NCBI GenBank assembly: GCA_049451635.1
Contig: JBMTVT010000011.1
Location: 1-39,721 of the forward strand
DNA: 39,721 bases
Direction: 5' to 3'
Origin: JBMTVT01 sp049451635
GTDB taxonomy: Bacteria; Bacteroidota; Bacteroidia; Flavobacteriales; Flavobacteriaceae
Shown: piece after piece, positions 26,265 to 32,895 of the stretch
Layout of the letters: the number at the start of each line of letters is the position of its first letter
Numbering within the stretch: position 1 is the stretch's first letter
The notes under the pieces: generated by a model
The model's input: the letters and a program-made list of their open reading frames with translations, nothing else
Databases searched by the model: none
Told to the model about the DNA's origin: nothing
Made by a program: the position numbers and the translations under genes

Positions 26265-27455
26265 TTAATTTAAAAATTCAAAAATACCACAAGCACCTTG
26301 TCCAGTACCAACGCACATAGTTACAGCACCGTATTTACCTTTCATGTTGCGCTTACGCATTTCATCAAACAATTGAACCGATAATTTAGCACCAGTACAA
26401 CCAAGTGGGTGACCTAATGCTATGGCACCACCATTTACATTCACAATATCTGGATTTAGGTTTAATTCTCTAATAACTGCAATTGACTGAGAAGCAAATG
26501 CTTCATTTAACTCAATCAATTCTAAATCTTTTTGTTGAAGTCCAGCTTGTTTTAAGGCTTTTGGTATGGCTTTTACGGGACCAATTCCCATGATGCGAGG
26601 TTCTACGCCAGCTGCTGCATAATTAACCAAACGTGCAATGGGGTCGAGGTTTAATTCTTTAACCATGTCTTCACTCATAATCATTACAAATGCAGCACCA
26701 TCACTCATTTGAGATGAGTTTCCTGCTGTTACACTTCCACCTTGAGCGAAAACAGGGCGTAATTTAGCTAATACTTCAATACTTGTTCCAGCTCTTGGGC
26801 CTTCATCTTTGGTTACTGTATAAGATTTTGTTGCTTTTTTTCCGTTGGAATCAATATATGTTTGATCTACTTCAATGGGTACTATTTGGTCTTGAAAACG
26901 ATTTTCTGCTTGCGCTTTTAAAGCTTTCATGTGTGAATTGTATGCAAATTCATCTTGGTCTTCACGTGATACTTTAAATTGGTTTGCAACGGCTTCAGCG
27001 GTATTTCCCATACCCCAATAATAATCTTCATGACCAGCTTTCACCAAATCATAATTTAATTCTGGTTTAAACCCTGTCATAGGAACTGCACTCATACTTT
27101 CGGCACCACCAGCAATAATGCAATCAGCCATTCCAGATTGAATTTTAGCTGTTGCAATGCCAATAGTTTCAATGCCAGATGAGCAAAAACGGTTTACGGT
27201 TACACCAGGGACATCCACAATATCCAATCCCATTAATGAAATTAAACGTGCCATATTTAACCCCTGAGAACCTTCAGGCATAGCGTTACCCACAATAACA
27301 TCGTCAATCCGTTTTTTATCAAAATCGGGAAGTTCCTTCATCATGTACTCGATGGTTTCTGCTGCCAATTCATCAGCTCTTTTAAAACGGAACACACCTT
27401 TAGGTGCTTTACCTACTGCAGTTCTATATGCTTTTACTATATATGCTTGTTTCAT
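26265..27455 (-). CDS. fadA: 3-ketoacyl-CoA thiolase (acetyl-CoA acyltransferase)
   Basis: Cleaves 3-ketoacyl-CoA with CoA to acetyl-CoA and a shortened acyl-CoA, the final step of beta-oxidation. It has 396 residues, normal for a thiolase. The nucleophile Cys is in VNRFCSSGIETI (about 90). NVNGGAIALGHPLGCTGAK carries the His, and CVGTGQGACG the second Cys. It starts 4 bp after the fadN stop and precedes fadE by 22 bp, the order of the Bacillus fadNAE operon. Confidence 0.95.
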   Translation of the reverse strand: MKQAYIVKAYRTAVGKAPKGVFRFKRADELAAETIEYMMKELPDFDKKRIDDVIVGNAMPEGSQGLNMARLISLMGLDIVDVPGVTVNRFCSSGIETIGIATAKIQSGMADCIIAGGAESMSAVPMTGFKPELNYDLVKAGHEDYYWGMGNTAEAVANQFKVSREDQDEFAYNSHMKALKAQAENRFQDQIVPIEVDQTYIDSNGKKATKSYTVTKDEGPRAGTSIEVLAKLRPVFAQGGSVTAGNSSQMSDGAAFVMIMSEDMVKELNLDPIARLVNYAAAGVEPRIMGIGPVKAIPKALKQAGLQQKDLELIELNEAFASQSIAVIRELNLNPDIVNVNGGAIALGHPLGCTGAKLSVQLFDEMRKRNMKGKYGAVTMCVGTGQGACGIFEFLN

Positions 27456-27459
27456 TTTT

Positions 27460-29853
27460 TTAGTTTCTTAGTGGTTTTCCAGTTTTCAACATGTACTGAA
27501 TACGTTCTAATGTTTTACGCTCGGTGCATAAACTCAAGAAAGCTTCACGCTCTAAATCCAGTAAATACTGTTCGCTTACCAGGGTTGGCTCAGATAAATC
27601 ACCACCAGCCATCACATAAGCTAGCTTATTGGCAATTTTATGGTCGTGTTCACTAATATAATTGGCAGCTTCCATGGAGTCTGTTCCAACTAAAAACATA
27701 CCCAAGGCTTGCTTACCAAGAACTTTAACGTCTTTGCGTTTAACAGGTTGTGTATAACCAGCTTCTGCCATTAATTTTGCATGGGCTTTTGCGGTAGCAA
27801 TCTGCCTGTCTTTATTAACCACAATAATATCTTTTCCTTTTTGAAGCACACCCATATCAAAAGCTTCGTAAGCTGAGGTAGCTACTTTTGCCATACCAAT
27901 AGTTAGAAAATATTCTTGCAATGTGTTTAATTCAACATCTCCTTTTTTAAATGTATCGGAGGCTCTAAGAGCCATTTCCTTAGAACCACCACCACCAGGA
28001 ATAACGCCAACTCCAAATTCAACCAAACCAATATAAGTTTCGGCTGCAGCTACTACTATATCAGCGTGCATAGAAAGTTCGCAACCACCACCAAGTGTCA
28101 TGCCATGTGGTGCAGATACTGTTGGGATTGCAGAATAACGCATACGCATCATGGTATCTTGGAAATAATTAATAGCGGCATTCAGCTCGTCATATTCTTG
28201 TTCAACAGCCATCATGAAAATCATACCTATGTTGGCACCTACTGAAAAGTTAGCTCCTTGGTTCCCTATTACTAAGCCTTCAAAATCTTTTTCAGCTAAA
28301 TCGACCGCTTTATTTAATCCTGCTAAAACGTCTCCACCAATGGTGTTCATTTTAGATTGAAATTCACAGTTTAGAATACCATCACCTAGATCTTCAATAA
28401 CAACACCCGAGTTTTTCCAAACTTCGTTTGATTTTCTAATGTTATCTAATATGATAAATGAATTTTGGCCAGGGATTTTTTCTTGGGATTTTTTAGGAAT
28501 ATCGTGAGCATAGGTTGCGCCATTTTTCACTGAGTAAAATGAAGTACTTCCGAAAGCTATCATATCTGTAACCCATTTATTTGGTTCTAAGCCTTCAGCT
28601 TTCATCATTTCTATGCCTTTTTCAACACCAATGGCATCCCAAATTTGGAAAGGGCCATGTTCCCATCCAAATCCTGCTTTCATCGCATCATCAATTTTGT
28701 ATAACTCATCTGATATCTCAGGGATGCGATTGGAAACATAAGCAAATAAAGCTGCAAAACTTTTTCTGTAAAACTCACCAGCTTTGTCTTTGCCAGAAAC
28801 AAGAACCTTAAAACGATCTACTACTTTATCAATGGATTTGGTTAACTCTAAAGTGGCAAATTTTGCTGATTTTTTATCACGGTATTCTAGGGTATTCAAA
28901 TCCAATGATTTAATGTCTTTCCCTTCTTTTTTATAAAAACCTTGCCCAGTTTTACTACCCAACCATTTATTTTCCATCATGGTATTGATGAAATCAGGAA
29001 GTTTAAAAAGTTCTAAACGCTCATCATCTTTACAATTGTCGGCAATACCATTGGCTACATGTACTAAGGTGTCTAAACCTACAACATCAACGGTTCTAAA
29101 AGTTGCCGACTTTGGACGGCCAATTACTGGGCCTGTAAGTTTATCAACTTCTTCAATGGTTAAATCCATTTCTTTAACTGTATGAAAGAGGCTCATAATG
29201 CTGAAAATACCAATTCTGTTACCTATAAAAGCAGGTGTGTCTTTAGCGACTACAGAAGTTTTGCCAAGGAATTGCTCGCCATAACTATTTAAGAACTCCA
29301 AAACAGAAGCATCAGTTTTTGGACCAGGAATGATCTCAAATAACCTTAAATAACGAGCTGGGTTAAAAAAGTGCGTACCACAAAAATGTTTTTGGAAATC
29401 TTCACTTCTACCTTCACTCATAAATTTAATTGGAATACCTGAAGTATTGCTGGTAATTAAAGTTCCGGGAGTTCTATACTTTTCTAGTTTTTCAAAAACT
29501 TGTTTTTTAATATCCAAGCGCTCTACAACCACCTCCATAATCCAATCTACATTAGCAATTTTTGCAATGTCGTCTTCAAGATTTCCCGTGGTAATTCTAT
29601 CGGCAAATTTTTGATGATAAATAGGAGAGGGCCTAGATTTAATAGAGTTTGTTAAGGCATCATTGACCAATCGGTTTCTTACTACTTTATCTTCTAAAGT
29701 TAAACCCTTGGCTTTTTCGTTATCATTTAATTCCCTTGGAACAATATCAAGTAGTAACACATCTACACCAATATTTGCAAAATGGCATGCGATACCACTA
29801 CCCATAATTCCAGAACCAATAATGGCTATTTTTTTAATTCTACGTTTACTCAT
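27460..29853 (-). CDS. fadN: 3-hydroxyacyl-CoA dehydrogenase / enoyl-CoA hydratase fusion
   Basis: A two-function beta-oxidation enzyme of 797 residues. The N-terminal NAD-binding dehydrogenase has KIAIIGSGIMGSGIACHFA (about 7-25) and GTHFFNPARYLRLFEI. The hydratase domain is C-terminal, with FSVGANIGMIF, APHGMTLGGGCELSMHADI and VGVIPGGGGSKEMALRA. This dehydrogenase-then-hydratase order is that of Bacillus FadN; E. coli FadB has the reverse. It is preceded by marR (14 bp) and followed by fadA (4 bp). The likely control is by MarR-type repression at a palindrome upstream of marR. Confidence 0.94.
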   Translation of the reverse strand: MSKRRIKKIAIIGSGIMGSGIACHFANIGVDVLLLDIVPRELNDNEKAKGLTLEDKVVRNRLVNDALTNSIKSRPSPIYHQKFADRITTGNLEDDIAKIANVDWIMEVVVERLDIKKQVFEKLEKYRTPGTLITSNTSGIPIKFMSEGRSEDFQKHFCGTHFFNPARYLRLFEIIPGPKTDASVLEFLNSYGEQFLGKTSVVAKDTPAFIGNRIGIFSIMSLFHTVKEMDLTIEEVDKLTGPVIGRPKSATFRTVDVVGLDTLVHVANGIADNCKDDERLELFKLPDFINTMMENKWLGSKTGQGFYKKEGKDIKSLDLNTLEYRDKKSAKFATLELTKSIDKVVDRFKVLVSGKDKAGEFYRKSFAALFAYVSNRIPEISDELYKIDDAMKAGFGWEHGPFQIWDAIGVEKGIEMMKAEGLEPNKWVTDMIAFGSTSFYSVKNGATYAHDIPKKSQEKIPGQNSFIILDNIRKSNEVWKNSGVVIEDLGDGILNCEFQSKMNTIGGDVLAGLNKAVDLAEKDFEGLVIGNQGANFSVGANIGMIFMMAVEQEYDELNAAINYFQDTMMRMRYSAIPTVSAPHGMTLGGGCELSMHADIVVAAAETYIGLVEFGVGVIPGGGGSKEMALRASDTFKKGDVELNTLQEYFLTIGMAKVATSAYEAFDMGVLQKGKDIIVVNKDRQIATAKAHAKLMAEAGYTQPVKRKDVKVLGKQALGMFLVGTDSMEAANYISEHDHKIANKLAYVMAGGDLSEPTLVSEQYLLDLEREAFLSLCTERKTLERIQYMLKTGKPLRN

Positions 29854-29867
29854 TTTATTTTAAAATG

Positions 29868-30311
29868 CTAATCTGTTTGATTATAAATTTTTTTGTTAGA
29901 AACTAGGTCGTTTATAACTTCGGAAACTTCATAAAAGTGTTTTAGTTTTTCTTCTGAAATATTTTTTTTGATGGTTTCATTGAAAGTGAGCACTTTTTCT
30001 TTTGAATAGTCTCGTTTTTCTCTTCCAAAGTCGGTCAGCGTGATAATTACACCTCTACCATCTTCCGGGTTGGGATGTCGCTCAATTAGCCCTTTTTTTT
30101 CCATAGTCTTTAAAATTCTTGAAAGACTTGTAGCTTCCATTCCCATTTTAGGGCCCAAAGCCGTTGATGGGGTTCCTTTTTCAGGGTCAATACTCAGTAA
30201 AGTAAAACCTGTTGCCATCGTACTTTCAAATTTTGCGGCTTCTTCATTATACATTTTTTGAACAGTTAGCCACGTGGTTCTAAGTATGTAATCGATGGTT
30301 TTTTCTTTCAC
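29868..30311 (-). CDS. MarR-family transcriptional regulator of the fad operon
   Basis: A 147-residue winged-helix regulator. The recognition region MGMEATSLSRILKTMEKKGLIER and the wing HPNPEDGRGVIITLTDFGRE are typical of MarR. It is the first gene of the operon, 14 bp before fadN. A perfect 28-bp palindrome lies upstream next to a −7 element, so it probably represses itself and fadNAE and responds to a lipid ligand such as an acyl-CoA. The ligand is inferred only from the neighbours. Confidence 0.88.
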   Translation of the reverse strand: MKEKTIDYILRTTWLTVQKMYNEEAAKFESTMATGFTLLSIDPEKGTPSTALGPKMGMEATSLSRILKTMEKKGLIERHPNPEDGRGVIITLTDFGREKRDYSKEKVLTFNETIKKNISEEKLKHFYEVSEVINDLVSNKKIYNQTD

Positions 30312-30444
30312 ACGTTTAAATTTTAGTAGTTAGTTGTTATATGTTAGTTATAAAATTGAGAACGGCGTGGTTGAACACGTTTTCTCATTAGAAATTTTAA
30401 ACAATCCTTTTTGTGAATTTTTTTTAAAATTTGAAACTGATGTT

Positions 30445-30484
30445 CAAATATATAAAAAATTTATTATGCATGCATAATAAATTT
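30445..30484 (-). promoter_or_regulatory. Promoter and 28-bp palindromic operator of the marR-fad operon
   Basis: Minus-strand TATATTTG (30445-30452) matches TAnnTTTG. Directly upstream, 30457-30484 is a perfect palindrome whose half is AAATTTATTATGCA. It occupies the spacer between the −7 and −33 positions, suitable for repression by a MarR dimer or pair of dimers. The leader to the marR start is about 130 nt and holds a weaker hairpin (about 30357-30387). Confidence 0.72.
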
Positions 30485-30500
30485 AATAAAAATAAGTTCA

Positions 30501-30528
30501 AAAAAAACACCTCTTTAAAAGAGGTGTA
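30501..30528 (-). terminator. Intrinsic terminator after the fadD transcript
   Basis: ACACCTCTTT (30508-30517) pairs with AAAGAGGTGT (30519-30528). Read leftward it is followed by a T-run (30501-30507 on the other strand). It lies 28 bp past the small membrane protein's stop and just upstream of the marR operator, so it insulates the two operons. Confidence 0.85.
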
Positions 30529-30555
30529 AGCTTTATAGTTTCATTAATACCTTAA

Positions 30556-30822
30556 TTATCCTAACTTGCCATTTACAAGGCCAATTACAGCTCCAACAAT
30601 GGCACCTATCACAATACCTATTACTACACCTATTGCAAACATGTTTATTATTGCATCTGTACTCATTGCCATATTGAAAAAATTGAAATACAAACCTAGG
30701 AATATACCAATAATTGCTCAGGCTTTTGCCCCAGTAGCTGCCGTTGATATTTGAGCCCATTGGGCAAAAATGTAGAACATAAACAACCCTAATGTTATGC
30801 AGCCTAAAAAGATAAACAACAT
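30556..30822 (-). pseudogene. Small glycine-zipper membrane protein interrupted by in-frame TGA
   Basis: Reading from ATG at 30822 gives MLFIFLGCITLGLFMFYIF and AQWAQISTAATGAKA, then TGA (30718-30720, codon 35), then the same frame continues AIIGIFLGLYFNFFNMAMS and ends IGVVIGIVIGAIVGAVIGLV-NGKLG at 30556. The whole would be 88 codons with three hydrophobic helices and a GxxxG-type glycine-rich C-terminal helix. One-base change of TGG to TGA is the simplest cause. It begins 21 bp after fadD on the same strand. I do not recognise the family. If TGA is a true stop, a 34-residue one-helix peptide remains. Confidence 0.65.
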
Positions 30823-30843
30823 GATTTCCTTAGTATTGGTTCT

Positions 30844-32616
30844 CTAGCTTCTATATATTTTTTCAACGAGATTTTTGTATTTTTCTTTTATAATATCTCT
30901 TTTCATTTTCATTGTAGGCGTCAGGTGCCCACCATCAATTGACCAAATTTCAGGAGTTAATTCAAACTTTTTTATTTGCTCCCATTTACCAAACTTAGCG
31001 TTGCATTTATCAATTTCTTTTTGGATTCTAGTTAGAATGGCTTCGGAGTTGGCAATGTCTTCAAATGAGGTGCCTATAGAAAGTTTTTTTCTTTGGCTCC
31101 ATTCTTTTATAAATTCAAAGTTAGGTTGTATTAATGCTGCTGGCATTTTTTCACCTTCACCTATAATCATGATTTGCTCTATAAAACGCGATTGCTTCAA
31201 GTCGTTCTCAAGCAATGTGGGAATTACATATTTGCCACCAGAGGTTTTAAACATTTCTTTCTTCCGGCCAGTAATTTTTAAGAAGCCATCTGCATCAATT
31301 TCGCCTTTATCTCCTGTATGAAAATATGGCCCAGTCATAACTTCAGCAGTTTTTTCGTCGTCTTTATAATATCCCATCATAACATTAGGGCCTTTTATAA
31401 GAATTTCTCCATCTTCGGCTATTTTTACCTCTACATTATGTATGGGTTTTCCAACAGTACCAACTTTAAACAAGTGGTCATCATATTTGCCAACTGATAC
31501 AACTGGAGATGTTTCAGTTAACCCATAACCTTCCATAATTTGCATACCGGCTGCACAAAAAATTCTTGATAATCTTGGTTGTAAAGGGGCACTTCCAGAT
31601 ACCATGGTATATAGTTCGCCACCAAGGGCTGCTCGCCATTTACTAAAAATAAGTTTACTAGCAATACTTAATTTAAATTCGTACCAAGCACCGTTTTGTT
31701 TGTAAGGTTCCCATTGTTCTCCTAAACTAACAGCCCAATGAAATAACATTTTTTTTATGCCGGTTAACTCTTCGGCTTTAGCCATAATTTTGTCATATAC
31801 TTTTTCCAAAAGTCTTGGTACCACACTCATCAGGTTTGGTTTTATTTCTTTGGCATTGTCTCCTATTTTATCTAGTGCTTCTGCAAAATAAATGGACGTA
31901 CCGGCATATTGGTAAACATAAATAAGTACACGTTCAAAAATATGGCAAATGGGTAAAAAACTTAAAACTTTTGTTTTATTGCCTTTTAAAGGAACTCTAG
32001 AAAAACTGTCTAAAACATTACTGGTAATATTCCAATGTGATAGCATGACGCCTTTTGGCTTTCCTGTAGTGCCGGAGGTATAAATTATGGTTGCTAAATC
32101 TTCAGGTTTAACAGCGTTTTTTCTGGTTTCAACTTCAATTTGGTTACTTTCATCCTTACCTAATTGAAATAATTCCGAATAATGTTTAGATCCTTTGATA
32201 TGGTCAAATGAGTAAACATCTTTTAATTTTGTGTTGGCTTTAACTTTATTTATTTTTTCAAGAACTTCTTCATCTGAAACAAAGCAATAGATTGATTCGC
32301 TGTGATTGAGAACATATTCATAGTCCTCTGCAGAAATAGTAGGATATATAGGGATGTTTTGAGCGCCTATTTGCAATACGGCAACATCCATAATATTCCA
32401 CTCGGTTCTATTTGTAGATGATATAATAGCTATTTTATCATCTTTTTTTATACCTAGCCTTAGCAATGCCCTACTTATACAATTAGCCTTCTCTAAATAT
32501 TCCTGGGTTGAGGTTTTAACCCATTTCCCATCATATTTTGTTACCAAAGCAGCAGTGTTGGGCTTGTTTTCAAGTTGGTGGTAAGCAAAGTCAAAAAGTC
32601 TCTTAGGTTCAATCAT
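30844..32616 (-). CDS. fadD: Long-chain acyl-CoA synthetase (AMP-forming)
   Basis: Activates fatty acids to acyl-CoA through an acyl-adenylate, feeding the beta-oxidation operon next door. It has 590 residues. The ANL-family motifs are IIYTSGTTGKPKGVMLSH (about 178-195), GYGLTETSPVVS and YFHTGDKGEID with the downstream hinge KITGRKKEMFKTSGGKYV. It is closer to the FAA1-type long-chain ligases than to E. coli FadD. It is transcribed as its own unit, divergent from ppdK across 279 bp, and followed by the small membrane protein. Confidence 0.93.
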   Translation of the reverse strand: MIEPKRLFDFAYHQLENKPNTAALVTKYDGKWVKTSTQEYLEKANCISRALLRLGIKKDDKIAIISSTNRTEWNIMDVAVLQIGAQNIPIYPTISAEDYEYVLNHSESIYCFVSDEEVLEKINKVKANTKLKDVYSFDHIKGSKHYSELFQLGKDESNQIEVETRKNAVKPEDLATIIYTSGTTGKPKGVMLSHWNITSNVLDSFSRVPLKGNKTKVLSFLPICHIFERVLIYVYQYAGTSIYFAEALDKIGDNAKEIKPNLMSVVPRLLEKVYDKIMAKAEELTGIKKMLFHWAVSLGEQWEPYKQNGAWYEFKLSIASKLIFSKWRAALGGELYTMVSGSAPLQPRLSRIFCAAGMQIMEGYGLTETSPVVSVGKYDDHLFKVGTVGKPIHNVEVKIAEDGEILIKGPNVMMGYYKDDEKTAEVMTGPYFHTGDKGEIDADGFLKITGRKKEMFKTSGGKYVIPTLLENDLKQSRFIEQIMIIGEGEKMPAALIQPNFEFIKEWSQRKKLSIGTSFEDIANSEAILTRIQKEIDKCNAKFGKWEQIKKFELTPEIWSIDGGHLTPTMKMKRDIIKEKYKNLVEKIYRS

Positions 32617-32806
32617 ATGTTGTTCTATAAAATCTAGTACTGCAAAGTATGAAATAAAAAAAGATTTTCAAATTTGATACTTAAAAAAGCGAATATTGAT
32701 AATTAACCTCTTGGTTTTTTATGAATGTAATAATAATTAACTATGCTAATTCCTTGAAAAATTGATGTTTTACAACTATATATCAATTATTAAAATCATA
32801 AATAAT

Positions 32807-32850
32807 ATGATTTATGTCATTAAAAAGGATCTAATCTTAGGTTACTTTTA
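32807..32850 (+). promoter_or_regulatory. FNR-type site plus −7-like element driving ppdK
   Basis: ATGATTTATGTCAT (32807-32820) fits ATGAY-N4-RTCAT. TACTTTTA (32843-32850) fits TAnnTTTG except for the last base. Centres are 33 bp apart as in the other three cases, and the inferred leader is about 41 nt. No −7 element at that spacing is seen toward fadD. Confidence 0.64.
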
Positions 32851-32895
32851 TCTAGAAATTCAGAATTTATCAAAATCAATTAAAATATAAATATT

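Noticed and set aside
30718..30720. Selenocysteine at the in-frame TGA
   Set aside because: No SECIS-like hairpin is apparent just after the codon, no sel genes are in view, and a membrane helix is not a redox site. TGG to TGA is simpler.
30533..30760. A Cys/Asn-rich 75-residue protein on the minus strand
   Set aside because: It is an out-of-frame shadow of the small hydrophobic membrane protein.
32777..32784. Control of fadD by the FNR-type site at 32807
   Set aside because: No TAnnTTTG-like element stands at the 33-bp spacing on the fadD side.
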